Shown here one piece after another: positions 37,233 to 47,198 of a stretch of DNA of 64,000 bases. The stretch covers positions 4,030,001-4,094,000 of the forward strand of contig NC_015554.1 of assembly GCF_000213655.1 (NCBI RefSeq), given 5' to 3'. The position numbers and the translations under genes were made by a program. Each line of letters opens with the position of its first letter. Position 1 is the stretch's first letter. The notes under the pieces are model-generated. The model made no database searches and was not told where the DNA came from. It was given only the letters and a program-made list of their open reading frames with translations. Source of the DNA: Alteromonas naphthalenivorans (lineage in GTDB: Bacteria; Pseudomonadota; Gammaproteobacteria; Enterobacterales; Alteromonadaceae).

Positions 37233-39070
37233 GGTAACTCACTCACGTTTAATACCAATTCAACGTCACTGGGATCACCGGTAAAAAGCCGCTTAAACTG
37301 CATTTGTTCAAAGATTGTGATCATGGGGGTATTTTCTCCCCTGACATAGGCCACCATTTGGTTTATTTCACGGGCTTTCGCTATACGAATAAGCTCGTTC
37401 AACAAGCGGCTTGCCATACCTTTACCCTGCTGCGTTTCTCGGGTAACAAACGCCACTTCACAGGAGTTATTGCTGGCGTTGTAATAAAATCGACCTACGG
37501 CATGAATGGTAATTCGAGACCCTTCTTGGCGTACTATACATAACGCCACGTCAGAGGTTTGATCTACACTCACTAAGTTACACGACTTCTCTCTCGACAT
37601 TTGTTTTGGGTCGTAGTTGTAGCGCAGTCGCAGTGTTTCTTTGGTGTGAGAATAAAAGAACTCTTGTAACCGGCGTTCATCAGCGGGATTCAGCGGGCGC
37701 ATATAAAATTTTTCGCCTTGAATATTTAGCCGCTTAAGCTGAATAGCGCCTAGCTCTGGAATATCTGTCGGGTACTTTTCTTGGTAATGCGGTACCCAAT
37801 AATGCTGCCTGACTTCTTCCAATAGCTGAGATCTGAACTTAGGGTGCGCTACTCGAATAAGCTCTAGCGCGCGCTCACGAATACTTTTACCTTTAAGAGA
37901 CGCAATACCGTACTCGGTAACAACGTATTGCACGTTGCCCCGCGAGGTTACTACCCCAGCCCCTTCAGCAAGACGTGGCGTAATGCGAGATATGGTTTCA
38001 TTTTTTGCCGTTGATGGCAGCGCAATAATGGCTTTCCCCCCTTTGCTAATAGATGCGCCTGTTACAAAATCGACCTGCCCCCCAATACCACTATAAAAAT
38101 CATATCCTAGCGAGTCGGCAACCACCTGCCCCGTTAAATCGACTTCCAACGCACTATTAATCGCCACCATATTGTCGTTCTTGGCAACATTGGTGGGTTT
38201 ATTCACATAACTGCTAGGGTAAAATTCAATATGCGGGTTGTTATCGATTAAATCGTAGAGCTTACGGGTACCAATAGCGAAACTGGTTACCACCTTGCCT
38301 GGGTGGAAGGTTTTTTTCTTATTAGTAACCGCACCTGATGCTAACAACTCAATAATACTGTCGGTAAGCATTTCGCTGTGAATACCTAAATCTTTGTGAT
38401 GGCACAGGTATTTAAGGGTGGCACTTGGAATTTTACCAATACCAAATTGCAAGGTAGCGCCATCATCAACCAACATGGAAACGTACTGCCCAATACGTTC
38501 GGCCACGCTATCAATAGGTGGCGGCATAACTTCAACTAAGGGTTCGTTCGCTTCAATACATGCGGTAATTTCACTGACGTGAATATAGGAATGACCAGCC
38601 GTTCGGGGAACTTGCGGGTTAATTTGTGCAATCACATATTTACTTTGACGCACTGCCGACATGGCAATATCAACCGCCGCACCTAAGGAGCAATAGCCGA
38701 ATTCATCAGGAGGACTTACATTTACCAGCGCGGCGTCTAAAGACAGCGTGCCATCACTAAACAAACTTGAAATTTCAGAGAGAAAAACTGGGGTGTAATC
38801 GGCTCGGCCTTCATCAACAGCTTGCCGCATCGCTTGACCACCAATAAAGAAGGTATTGGCTTTAAATAGATTTTTGTACTCATCATTGACCCAGCGCGTA
38901 TCGCCAAGTGCAAGCATGTGTACTAGTTCAATATCGCTAAAGCCATCGCTATTATCAATTAGGTGCTGAATCAGTGCGTAAGGTACTGATGCATTACCAC
39001 CCACAAATAATCGACAACCCGACTTTATCAGCGCTTTCCAATCTGGTTCAGACGGTAAACCTATTGCCAT
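37229..39070 (-). CDS. acetyl-CoA hydrolase/transferase fused to a GNAT acetyltransferase
   Basis: The product (613 aa) joins an acyl-CoA hydrolase/CoA-transferase (about residues 1-425, with LQFGIGKIPSATL, HSEMLTDSIIEL and GIGGQVDFVTGAS) to a C-terminal GNAT domain (about 445-605, with VAFVTRETQQGKGMASRLLN as the acetyl-CoA loop; only QQGKGMASRLL need match Q/RxxGxG/A). The first domain can make or hydrolyse acetyl-CoA and the second use it as donor, which links acetyl-CoA level to acetylation. The frame reaches a TTG at 39151 without a ribosome site; ATG 39070 with AAGG upstream is preferred. The HDAC-like gene follows directly. Confidence 0.88.
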   Translation of the reverse strand: MAIGLPSEPDWKALIKSGCRLFVGGNASVPYALIQHLIDNSDGFSDIELVHMLALGDTRWVNDEYKNLFKANTFFIGGQAMRQAVDEGRADYTPVFLSEISSLFSDGTLSLDAALVNVSPPDEFGYCSLGAAVDIAMSAVRQSKYVIAQINPQVPRTAGHSYIHVSEITACIEANEPLVEVMPPPIDSVAERIGQYVSMLVDDGATLQFGIGKIPSATLKYLCHHKDLGIHSEMLTDSIIELLASGAVTNKKKTFHPGKVVTSFAIGTRKLYDLIDNNPHIEFYPSSYVNKPTNVAKNDNMVAINSALEVDLTGQVVADSLGYDFYSGIGGQVDFVTGASISKGGKAIIALPSTAKNETISRITPRLAEGAGVVTSRGNVQYVVTEYGIASLKGKSIRERALELIRVAHPKFRSQLLEEVRQHYWVPHYQEKYPTDIPELGAIQLKRLNIQGEKFYMRPLNPADERRLQEFFYSHTKETLRLRYNYDPKQMSREKSCNLVSVDQTSDVALCIVRQEGSRITIHAVGRFYYNASNNSCEVAFVTRETQQGKGMASRLLNELIRIAKAREINQMVAYVRGENTPMITIFEQMQFKRLFTGDPSDVELVLNVSELP

Positions 39071-39182
39071 ACCCTCGGCCTTATTCCCGCTAATCTGTAC
39101 CGCTATAATGACACATTTTTCCTGTTGTGCGTTACCAAGCTGGTAAGACAACAGGAAAAACGTTACAGCAGCAAAGCTTCCG

Positions 39183-39683
39183 TTAGTTCAGTGTAAACGG
39201 ATGCAACCAATTGCGAAAGAAAGGCGATATCGCAAACATGCTTTTCGACAGTCTGTGACCGTCTTCTAGCAGTAACAACTGAGAATTACGCAACTTCGCA
39301 TAATCTATACTGTGGCTAACAGGAATGACATCATCATTCCAGCCGTGGATTACACTCGTTTTTCCGGTGTAGTTATATTCTTGCACTTCGTAGCTTGGCA
39401 TATACAGCGCCGGCGCTAGTAAAAATAAACCCCGTGCAGACACACGCTCAGCGGCCACCAAAGACACGTAACCGCCCATACTAGATCCTACCAGTATAAC
39501 TTCATTGCCTTGCGCTTCTACCGTATCAACCAATCGGGTGATGCGATCTTCTGGCGAAGGTAAATCCTGATAATCCACACTAATAACATCAAAGCCAACA
39601 TCGCTAGCTACGTTAGACAATGTAGTGATCTTACTGCCCCAAGGGCCACTTTCTTTTCCATGAGAAAAAATGACAGTAGTCAT
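39183..39683 (-). CDS. small alpha/beta hydrolase
   Basis: The product (166 aa) is a minimal alpha/beta hydrolase of the YqiA/RBBP9-like size class. It starts VIFSHGKESGPWGSK (oxyanion region). The nucleophile elbow is VGSSMGGYVSL (Ser at about residue 68), with catalytic Asp in HGWNDDVIP and His in LEDGHRLSK. There is no signal peptide, so it acts in the cytoplasm; the substrate is unknown. It is the first gene of a probable three-gene operon with the CoA-transferase/GNAT and HDAC-like genes (112-bp gap to the preferred start, 31 to the alternative). Confidence 0.8.
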   Translation of the reverse strand: MTTVIFSHGKESGPWGSKITTLSNVASDVGFDVISVDYQDLPSPEDRITRLVDTVEAQGNEVILVGSSMGGYVSLVAAERVSARGLFLLAPALYMPSYEVQEYNYTGKTSVIHGWNDDVIPVSHSIDYAKLRNSQLLLLEDGHRLSKSMFAISPFFRNWLHPFTLN

Positions 39684-39704
39684 CGTAAAACCTCAACGTC
39701 TAAG

Positions 39705-42700
39705 TTATTTATCTTGTTTATGAAACAGCTTTTCAACCATCACGTAGAACATAGGTACAAAGAAAATGGCTAAGAAGGTGGCAGCAAACATGCCCCCCAT
39801 CACCGCAATACCTATCGCGTTTTGGCTTGCTGAACCTGCACCGCTAGCCATTGCCAGCGGTGTTACACCGAGTATAAAGGCCATAGATGTCATTAATATG
39901 GGGCGAAAACGCTGAGAAGCCGCATTTGATACCGCCGTCATTAAATCAATGCCTTCTTCGTATTGCTCTTTCGCGAACTCAACAATAAGAATGGCATTTT
40001 TCGCCGCCAGACCCACTGTGGTCAAAAACGCAACTTGTAGGTAAACATCGTTTGGTAAATTGAATAAGAACGCAGCCGTTACCGACCCTAATATACCCAA
40101 AGGTACCACTAGCATTACTGCAAAGGGCACAGACCAACTCTCATACAATGCCGCTAGACATAAAAATACAATGAGAATAGAAATAGCATACAGCATAGGC
40201 GCTTGCGAGCCTGCTTGTTGTTCTTCAAAAGATAGGCCGGACCATTCAATGGCATAACCATCAGGCAATTGAGCGACTAGCTTCTCCATCTCTTCCATGG
40301 CTTCACCAGATGAAATACCTTCAGCGGGGCTACCTTGAATGTTGACCGATGATATACCGTTAAAACGCTCTAATTTCGGCGAGCCATACACCCACTCAGT
40401 AGACGCGAAGGTACTGAAGGCCACCATGTCTCCGTCGGCGTTACGCACAAACCACTTGTCTAAATCGTCTGGCGACATGCGATATTTTGCATCCGCTTGC
40501 ATATAAACGCGTTTTATACGGCCTTTATCAATAAAGTCGTTTACGTAACTTGAGCCCCACGCAATTTGCAGTGCACTGTTTATTTCGCTTAGGTTTAACC
40601 CCAACGCAGATGCTTTTTCACTGTCTATATTCACCTTAAACTGAGGCACGTCGCTTAATCCGTTGGGGCGAACACCAGCAAGTTTAGGGTTTTGCGCAGC
40701 CATGCCTAACAATTGATTGCGGGCATTCATCAAGGCCACATGACCATTACTTCCACGATCCACAAGCTGCATATCAAAGCCTGTGGCGTTACCTAATTCC
40801 ATAATGGGCGGTGGCACAATAGGAAATGCAGAAGCATCTTCAATTTGACTAAATGCGCCAAAGGCGCGACCTACCAGCGCAAATGCTGAGTCACTTTCAT
40901 CTCGTACACTCCAGTCATTCAAGTTTACAAAACCCATACCGGCATTTTGAGCTTGGCCAGCAAAACTAAAACCGACAACCGTAAATAATCCGTTAACCGC
41001 ACTTTGCTCGTGGTCTAAGAAAAAGTCTTCTGCCTTTTTAACCGACTCTAAGGTACGCCCAGCAGTTGCACCAGGAGGCGTACTTATTAGCACCATTAGG
41101 CGGCCTTGGTCTTCATCGGGTAAGAAAGCACCAGGTAATTGGGCAAAGATATATGCCATTCCGGCGACCAAAATACCGTATACCGCAAAGTAACGCTTAG
41201 CACGTTTCGCCATGTGGGTAGTGGTACGCTGATAGCGGTCGCGGCCTTTGTTGAATGTGCGGTTAAACCAACCAAAAAAGCCTTTGTCTTTGTCATGTTC
41301 AGGATCGTGTTGTTTTAACAGCGTGGCACACAATGAAGGCGACAATATAATTGCTACCAAAACCGAAAAGCCCATGGCAGACACGATAGTAATTGAGAAC
41401 TGGCGATAAATAGCCCCAGCAGAACCACTGAAAAAGGCCATAGGAATAAATACCGTCGATAACACCGCGGCAATACCTACTAGCGCACCGGTAATTTGTG
41501 TCATGGATTTTTTAGTGGCTTCAGCGGGCGGTAAGCCCTCTTCTTCCATAATACGTTCAACGTTTTCAACCACGACAATAGCGTCATCCACTAGCAAGCC
41601 AATGGCTAGCACCATGGCAAACATAGTTAATACGTTTATGCTGTAACCAAATGCCAATAACACCGCAAAGGTACCTAGTAACACCACCGGAACCGCGATA
41701 GTAGGAATAAGGGTAGCGCGCCAATTCTGCAAAAATAGCAGCATGACGAAGAATACCAAAACCACAGCTTCAATCAGCGTGTGTACCACTGACTCAATCG
41801 ACAATTCGATAAAGGGTGAAGCATCTACCGGATAAACCACTTTTACGCTGTCTGGTAGGTTGACTCGTAGCTCTTCAACTCGTTGCTTTACCGCATTGAT
41901 AGTATCAAGCGCGTTCGCACCTGACGCTAAGCTAATAGCCATACCTGAGGCAGGGTGACGGTCGTAACGAACGATTACATCGTAGCTTTCAGCTCCTAGT
42001 TCAACCCGCGCTACATCGCGGACTCGAACTTGAGAACCATCTGTATTTACCCGCAACACGATGCTTTCAAAATCATCGACGGTTTGTAAGCGTGACTGAG
42101 CTTGAATAGTCGCATTAATTTGCTGGCCTTGAATGGCAGGTAAGCCCCCGAGTTGCCCCGCAGATACATCGGTGTTTTGCACTTCTACAGCAGCTTGTAC
42201 ATCTACCGGCGTTAAGTTGTAGCTGTACAGTTTGTCTGGATCTAACCAGATTCGCATTGAACGCTGGGCACCAAATACCCGAACGCTTCCCACGCCATTA
42301 ACACGGGAGACTGAATCGCGAAATTGAGATACCAGCAAGTCACTTAAGTCGTACTGACTCATTTGCCCTGTTTCGTCATAAAAACCAATGGCTAACGAAA
42401 ATGCTGAGTTTGACTTTGCAACAGTGACACCTTGTTGCTGCACCTGTGCCGGCAGCAATGGCAGTGCCGCTTGCACTTTATTTTGAGTTTGAACTTGCGC
42501 AATATCTGGGTCGGTGCCCGGTTCAAATGTGAGGCTAATAGACATACTGCTATTTGAGCTACTGGCAGAGAAATAACGTAAGTTATCGATGCCTGATAAG
42601 TTTTGCTCAACCACCTGCGTGACCGAGTTCTCAACAGTTTCTGCTGAAGCCCCTGGGTAAGTTGCAGTAATCGTCACCGTGGGTGGCGCAACTTTAGGGT

Positions 42701-42803
42701 ATTGCTCAATTGGCAGGGTATAAATGGCAAGTACACCTGCCATCATCGTAATAATTGCAAGTACCCACGCAAAGACGGGTCTGTCGATAAAAAAGCGAGC
42801 CAT
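39705..42803 (-). CDS. RND multidrug efflux permease (AcrB-like, HAE1)
   Basis: The product (1032 aa) is a full-length inner-membrane drug/proton antiporter. It has MARFFIDRPVFAWVLAI at the N-terminus, twelve membrane helices in two repeats and two large periplasmic loops. The helix-4 Asp pair is in IGLLVDDAIVVVENVERI cut at LLVDDAIVVVENV (about residues 404-416). PLAMASGAGSASQNAIG near residue 985 is typical of AcrB/MexB. It lies 18 bases after the adaptor gene. Likely substrates are lipophilic drugs, detergents or aromatics, and it would use a TolC-type channel encoded elsewhere. Confidence 0.94.
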   Translation of the reverse strand: MARFFIDRPVFAWVLAIITMMAGVLAIYTLPIEQYPKVAPPTVTITATYPGASAETVENSVTQVVEQNLSGIDNLRYFSASSSNSSMSISLTFEPGTDPDIAQVQTQNKVQAALPLLPAQVQQQGVTVAKSNSAFSLAIGFYDETGQMSQYDLSDLLVSQFRDSVSRVNGVGSVRVFGAQRSMRIWLDPDKLYSYNLTPVDVQAAVEVQNTDVSAGQLGGLPAIQGQQINATIQAQSRLQTVDDFESIVLRVNTDGSQVRVRDVARVELGAESYDVIVRYDRHPASGMAISLASGANALDTINAVKQRVEELRVNLPDSVKVVYPVDASPFIELSIESVVHTLIEAVVLVFFVMLLFLQNWRATLIPTIAVPVVLLGTFAVLLAFGYSINVLTMFAMVLAIGLLVDDAIVVVENVERIMEEEGLPPAEATKKSMTQITGALVGIAAVLSTVFIPMAFFSGSAGAIYRQFSITIVSAMGFSVLVAIILSPSLCATLLKQHDPEHDKDKGFFGWFNRTFNKGRDRYQRTTTHMAKRAKRYFAVYGILVAGMAYIFAQLPGAFLPDEDQGRLMVLISTPPGATAGRTLESVKKAEDFFLDHEQSAVNGLFTVVGFSFAGQAQNAGMGFVNLNDWSVRDESDSAFALVGRAFGAFSQIEDASAFPIVPPPIMELGNATGFDMQLVDRGSNGHVALMNARNQLLGMAAQNPKLAGVRPNGLSDVPQFKVNIDSEKASALGLNLSEINSALQIAWGSSYVNDFIDKGRIKRVYMQADAKYRMSPDDLDKWFVRNADGDMVAFSTFASTEWVYGSPKLERFNGISSVNIQGSPAEGISSGEAMEEMEKLVAQLPDGYAIEWSGLSFEEQQAGSQAPMLYAISILIVFLCLAALYESWSVPFAVMLVVPLGILGSVTAAFLFNLPNDVYLQVAFLTTVGLAAKNAILIVEFAKEQYEEGIDLMTAVSNAASQRFRPILMTSMAFILGVTPLAMASGAGSASQNAIGIAVMGGMFAATFLAIFFVPMFYVMVEKLFHKQDK

Positions 42804-42820
42804 AGTAAACTAATCCTATC

Positions 42821-43963
42821 TTAACGTGAGCCGCGTGACGATGACTGCCACTCGCTGGTGTTTACTTTACTGCCAGGTTTCACTTTTTGGTAACCAGAAA
42901 CAATAAGTCTATCGCCCTCTTTGATACCCGAGGTGGCAATATATTGGTCTTTGTAGATGTCGCTAGTTTTTAGTGCACGCGCTTCTACCACGTCATTACT
43001 GTTCACCACATAGACTGACAATGAACCGTCTTGTTGACGCATCGTAGCGCGCTGCGGTACTAGTAGAGCCTGTTCTGTACCGGTAATAACGTGGCCTTTC
43101 ACGAATAAGCCTGGTAACAACAACCCGTCTGGATTTGGCATTTCGGCGCGAAGGGCGACTGAACCGGTACTTTCATCCACGGTAACTTCCGAAAACTTCA
43201 CGCTACCTATGTGTTCGTATTTCTTACCCGTGGCCTCGTCCACAGTCAATTCCACAGGCATCGAGCCTTGTTCTTGCATGGCTTGGCGAAGGGTCAGTAT
43301 GGCTCGACCCGACTCCTGCATATCGATGAAGATAGGGTTTAACTGCGTAATAGTGGCAAGTTGCTGCGTTTGGTTTGTGGTCGCGAGTGTACCTTCTGTC
43401 ACAAACGAGCGACTGATACGGCCGCTAATTGGCGCATACACCTTGGTATAGCCTAAGTTAACTCGTGCTAAATCTACCGCCGCTTGAGCAACACTAATCG
43501 CTGCCTGTGCTTGTTCCTTTTGCGCAATAACATCGTCGTATTCTTGGCGACTGATGGCATTTTGTTTAATTAGGTCATCGTAGCGGCGAGCTTTCGCTTC
43601 TAAGGTTTTTAAATTCGCTTGTGCACTTTTAACGTCAGCAATGGTGCTGTTTAATTGAGCACGATAACGCGCATCATCAATTTGATAAAGTTGCTGGCCT
43701 TTTTCAACCTGCGCACCTTCTTCAAATAAACGCTCTGTAATCACTCCATCAACCTGAGGGCGAACCTGAGACTGACGAGATGGCGTAACCCTTCCTGGCA
43801 GAATCATTTCATGGGTTACCGCTTGGCGTGCAATAGTAAGCACCGATACAGACTGTGGCGGCATGGCTTGCTGCCCTGCGCCCGCCTGTTCAGACTCAGA
43901 CGAACACCCAATCGCACCTACCAACAAAGCTAGGGTAGTGATGACATAAAAAACGCGTTTCAT
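42821..43963 (-). CDS. RND periplasmic adaptor lipoprotein (AcrA-like)
   Basis: The product (380 aa) is the membrane-fusion protein that links the permease to an outer-membrane channel. It has a lipoprotein signal (LLVGAIGC, acylated Cys at about residue 20). It continues with the lipoyl half-motif VRPQVDGVITERLFEEGAQV cut at VDGVITERLF, the helical hairpin (about 100-165), KVYAPISGRISRSFVTEG cut at APISGRISRS, and the beta-barrel and membrane-proximal domains. No outer-membrane factor gene follows the pair and no regulator gene adjoins it. Confidence 0.93.
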   Translation of the reverse strand: MKRVFYVITTLALLVGAIGCSSESEQAGAGQQAMPPQSVSVLTIARQAVTHEMILPGRVTPSRQSQVRPQVDGVITERLFEEGAQVEKGQQLYQIDDARYRAQLNSTIADVKSAQANLKTLEAKARRYDDLIKQNAISRQEYDDVIAQKEQAQAAISVAQAAVDLARVNLGYTKVYAPISGRISRSFVTEGTLATTNQTQQLATITQLNPIFIDMQESGRAILTLRQAMQEQGSMPVELTVDEATGKKYEHIGSVKFSEVTVDESTGSVALRAEMPNPDGLLLPGLFVKGHVITGTEQALLVPQRATMRQQDGSLSVYVVNSNDVVEARALKTSDIYKDQYIATSGIKEGDRLIVSGYQKVKPGSKVNTSEWQSSSRGSR

Positions 43964-44208
43964 AATAATTTCTCGAATTTAAAAACTAACGATTACCGGC
44001 AAACGAGAACGTTTAACCGGTAAACTTAAATTTTGGGCCTGTATTAACGTAGGTAACTTCCATGCGCCGAGTTATAAATACATTGGCATTACTCAGCCCG
44101 ATCACATCAACTGGACTAATGAGATCGTATGCTTCAAATGCGGCGCGACATCGCAGTAACGCACAACGTATCAATTTACTGTGACGAAAGGGTTACTCAT
44201 CGGCCAGT

Positions 44209-44233
44209 ATGAATAATGGGACACCCTATTCAT
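44209..44233. promoter_or_regulatory. interrupted palindrome upstream of the RND operon (43964-44389 gap)
   Basis: ATGAATA and TATTCAT flank a centre with GGG/CCC, about 245 bases before the adaptor start. It could be a repressor site for the pump. The remaining 426-bp gap shows no gene. Confidence 0.35.
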
Positions 44234-44389
44234 GACATATCTGACACAAGCTTTACATTGTGCGCGCTTATACTAAAGATTAAAAGTAAAGGGAGTTAAA
44301 GGTGCTGATCTTATCGGTCAGTTGCAGTATTTTTATACTGTAGCGGTACCCTAAGGTTGTAAAACACGCTTTTCATTCAACTTTTAGTA

Positions 44390-45061
44390 TTAGAGCCCGT
44401 AATACCGCAATAAGGTTTGGTACGCCGAAATAACATTTTGCGCTGCTTCGTGGCTACCTCCTTTGTCTGGGTGCACTGTTGCCAACTGCTTCTTGTAATG
44501 CCTCTTAAGCGTCGGTAACGTGATTGACACAGACTCCTCTAAGTTGAGTAAAGTGTGACATTGCACAATACTTTCTTTTGAATCGAAAGCGGGCTCAGCC
44601 CCCATCATTCGCTGCCAAAAGCCATTCAATAAAGCCTCTACATCAGCTTCACCAGTGCTGGCCAAGTTTTGCCAGTTCAGGTAGTACTCTGCAAGCGGAT
44701 CGCTTTTATCTAATGTAGTGGCGTTTCTCACAGAGGCGCTTTGACTACTCGCTTTCAAGGGCAATAGAATGATGCGTGTAGTATGAATATCTAGCTCACC
44801 CACCGAGGCATCACGCCAGAGATTTCTAAGCAAATATAGGGTATGAAACAAGATGAAGTGGGTATTAAACAATGCTAGGGAATCGCGCAGCGCGTTGTCA
44901 TTGAACAACTGATAGGGTGGCGACTTAAGTTGCGAAATTAGCGCATACTCTGTCATCCCTTCTTCAAACTCTGCTTTTTTTGTGGAAAGTATGTCTAACA
45001 GCACTTCCACTTTCTGTGCATTCGTCGCATTAAAAGAAGGGATCTCTTGGGCATTCCCCAT
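44390..45061 (-). CDS. DnaJ-related protein with C-terminal J-domain
   Basis: The product (223 aa) has an N-terminal DNA-J-related region (about residues 15-150; VLLDILSTKKAEFEEGMTEY, FILFHTLYLLRNLWRD) and a C-terminal J-domain (about 170-223). The J-domain has LKRHYKKQLATVHPDKGGS, including the HPD needed to stimulate DnaK ATPase, and VISAYQTLL. The J-domain at the end rather than the start marks this family. ATG 45061 has GAGG 7 bases upstream; two earlier in-frame ATG codons are less likely. It probably recruits DnaK to a specific client, which is not known. Confidence 0.87.
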   Translation of the reverse strand: MGNAQEIPSFNATNAQKVEVLLDILSTKKAEFEEGMTEYALISQLKSPPYQLFNDNALRDSLALFNTHFILFHTLYLLRNLWRDASVGELDIHTTRIILLPLKASSQSASVRNATTLDKSDPLAEYYLNWQNLASTGEADVEALLNGFWQRMMGAEPAFDSKESIVQCHTLLNLEESVSITLPTLKRHYKKQLATVHPDKGGSHEAAQNVISAYQTLLRYYGL

Positions 45062-45288
45062 AGTAAACCTCATGTTTGTATCAGCATATAGCATAGCAGA
45101 AGTTACTCTATTCCCCTTATGTAAACGCCACTAGTGCTTCTGACTCCTTCGTCCTTTCACTGCTTGCAAAGGTTTTTGCGACGGATCAAGCGCTTTACTC
45201 GCAAATTTAGTGGAAAATTTGAACCAAAAGCGCCCAATGACTGTTAAAGTTATGTTATACAAAGCAACAATAATAATTAGGAGCTCAC

Positions 45289-46005
45289 TTGAAAGCACTC
45301 ATTGCACTGACCAGCATTATTGGATTTTTAATGGTGGTATTACCAGGCCCGCTATATCAGTACGCAGGCGTTGATTTAGGCACCGCATTTACCTCTCTGC
45401 GCTATGGCGTATATGTGGGTGGCGCAGCCATTATACTTATCATTCTACAAGTACTAATAAAACGTAAAAGCGTCAGCTGGGGCAGTACGTTTGTTTTCGC
45501 TATATTAGCGTTAATTGCTGTCGCCATGCCTGTTAGCATGATGGGCAAAGCCAGTACCGTACCGCCTATTCACGATATCACTACCGATGTGACCAACCCT
45601 CCGGCGTTTGTGGCTATTGCGCCGCTACGTGAAAATGCACCTAACCCTATTACTTACGAGGGTGGTGAGGTAACACGTCAGCAAATCGATGCTTACCCTG
45701 AAATTAGAACCCAATTATTGGCGCAAAGCATTGATGAAGTCTTTGCAGCTAGTGAACAAACTATTGACGTATTAGGCTGGGAGCGTGTGTCCGATGGCGC
45801 ATTGCCCTATACATTAGAGGCGACTGACACCACCCAGTGGTTTGGATTCAAAGATGATGTGGTTATTCGCCTAAAAGCAAAAGACGATAACACCCTTGTA
45901 GATATTCGCAGTAAATCTCGGGTTGGAAAAAGCGATTTAGGTAAAAACGCCGAACGCATCGACACCTTTTTAACTGAACTTCGCGCTCAGTTAAACGCTA
46001 ACTAA
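45289..46005 (+). CDS. DUF1499 membrane protein
   Basis: The product (238 aa) has about three N-terminal membrane helices (residues 1-95) and a C-terminal DUF1499 domain starting at PPIHDITTDVTNPPAFVAI. Conserved stretches IDVLGWERV, TTQWFGFKDDVVIRL and VDIRSKSRVGKSDLGKNAERI (cut at RSKSRVGKSDLG) are visible. The start is TTG 45289 with AGGAG six bases upstream. DUF1499 proteins have no settled function. It is a single-gene unit closed by a terminator shared with the convergent SMR gene. Confidence 0.85.
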   Translation: MKALIALTSIIGFLMVVLPGPLYQYAGVDLGTAFTSLRYGVYVGGAAIILIILQVLIKRKSVSWGSTFVFAILALIAVAMPVSMMGKASTVPPIHDITTDVTNPPAFVAIAPLRENAPNPITYEGGEVTRQQIDAYPEIRTQLLAQSIDEVFAASEQTIDVLGWERVSDGALPYTLEATDTTQWFGFKDDVVIRLKAKDDNTLVDIRSKSRVGKSDLGKNAERIDTFLTELRAQLNAN

Positions 46006-46028
46006 TACCCACAGTTAGACAATAAACA

Positions 46029-46057
46029 AAAAGCTCAGGAAATACCTGAGCTTTTTT
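46029..46057. terminator. bidirectional terminator between convergent genes
   Basis: AAAAGCTCAGG and CCTGAGCTTTTTT pair around a 5-base loop, with A and T runs on either side, so it works on both strands. Confidence 0.92.
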
Positions 46058-46071
46058 ATACGCCACATTTT

Positions 46072-46389
46072 TTAGTGGGCTAATTTCAATACCACAACGC
46101 CTGCCACAATTAAGGCTGCGCCAAAGTAGCGCGCGATAGAAGTCGGATCGCCATAAAATACAACCCCAACTAGAAACGTACCCGCCGCACCTATGCCAGT
46201 CCACACGGCGTATGCCGTACCTATAGGAATATTTTTTTGCGCCATCCATAAACAGAAACCACTGGCCGCCATAAACCCTATCGCTAACAGTATACCCAGC
46301 ACGCGAGTTTCAGCTTCTTGAGACAGCTTTAACCCCACTGGCCAACCTATTTCTAATAAGCCAGCCACAATCAAATAAACCCAGCTCAT
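46072..46389 (-). CDS. sugE: small multidrug resistance-family exporter (SugE/Gdx-like)
   Basis: The product (105 aa) has four membrane helices and the SMR membrane-embedded Glu (GLLEIGWPVGLKLS, about residue 13). WxVGLK and GTAYAVWTGIGAAGT resemble the SugE/Gdx branch, which exports guanidinium, more than EmrE, which exports quaternary cations. A Gdx/SugE role is likely, but subgroup assignment by eye is not certain. AGGAGAG precedes the ATG. No guanidine riboswitch was recognised in the short 57-bp gap upstream. Confidence 0.8.
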   Translation of the reverse strand: MSWVYLIVAGLLEIGWPVGLKLSQEAETRVLGILLAIGFMAASGFCLWMAQKNIPIGTAYAVWTGIGAAGTFLVGVVFYGDPTSIARYFGAALIVAGVVVLKLAH

Positions 46390-46446
46390 ATACCTCTCCT
46401 TCTTGCGATTGGCTGCTTACCAAAAGCTTTCACTCATGCCTGTATA

Positions 46447-47049
46447 CTACAAGCTAGCCAGTTGAATGCTTACCGCCCCTAATACCGCTGCGTTTAAGCG
46501 GTTAAACCAACGCCAAAACGACGGGCGCTGCATAAGGTGCGCAAATTTAGCGGTGAGGGTACTTAGCCCAACAAACCATACGATAGACGCCCAAATTGCA
46601 CCGCAGACAAACCACCATTTATCAAGTTGCCATTGGCTGGCTAAGTTCCCCATTAATAGCAGCGTATCTAAGTAAAAATGAGGATTCAACCACGTCACCG
46701 CCATAGCAATCAGAAACGCACGCTTAAATGACGTTTGCTTCTTCGACATTTCAAGTACCAACGCATCATCAGCCATAGAGGCTTTGAGTTTGTTAAACGC
46801 GAACCACAAAAGAAAGATAACGCCCGCCCACTTAGTGACTGATACCAACAAAGGATATTCTTGTAACAGCAACCCGAATCCCATTGCTCCTAAGCTGATA
46901 GAAATGGCATCGCTCACTATAAACAGCAGTACGAACAACCCGGTCCATTGACGCTTCAAAGACTGTTCGATTAAAAAACTATTTTGCGCACCGACGGCGA
47001 TTATTAGGGTGCCGCCCATCACAAAACCACTCAACGCTGCCGCAAACAT
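46447..47049 (-). CDS. argO: LysE/ArgO-family amino-acid exporter
   Basis: The product (200 aa) is a six-helix membrane exporter. It starts GFVMGGTLIIAVGAQNSFLIEQSLKRQ (cut at IAVGAQNSFLIEQSL), which is the ArgO/LysE signature, and has VTWLNPHFYLDTLLLMG and CGAIWASIVWF. E. coli ArgO exports arginine, and LysE exports lysine and arginine. It is divergent from an ArgP-type activator with a 149-bp AT-rich gap, the arrangement expected for argO/argP. Confidence 0.92.
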   Translation of the reverse strand: MFAAALSGFVMGGTLIIAVGAQNSFLIEQSLKRQWTGLFVLLFIVSDAISISLGAMGFGLLLQEYPLLVSVTKWAGVIFLLWFAFNKLKASMADDALVLEMSKKQTSFKRAFLIAMAVTWLNPHFYLDTLLLMGNLASQWQLDKWWFVCGAIWASIVWFVGLSTLTAKFAHLMQRPSFWRWFNRLNAAVLGAVSIQLASL

Positions 47050-47198
47050 GAACTAAACCTCAAAAATTGAATGAATAAAAAATAGGCGTTGATTTTAGCT
47101 ACTCTTTCAAACTAAATTAAATTAATAATTTTTCTTTGCTATTAAATTAATTAATAATACTGGGAATACCTATTTAAATAAGAGTGCTTGCTTTCATC

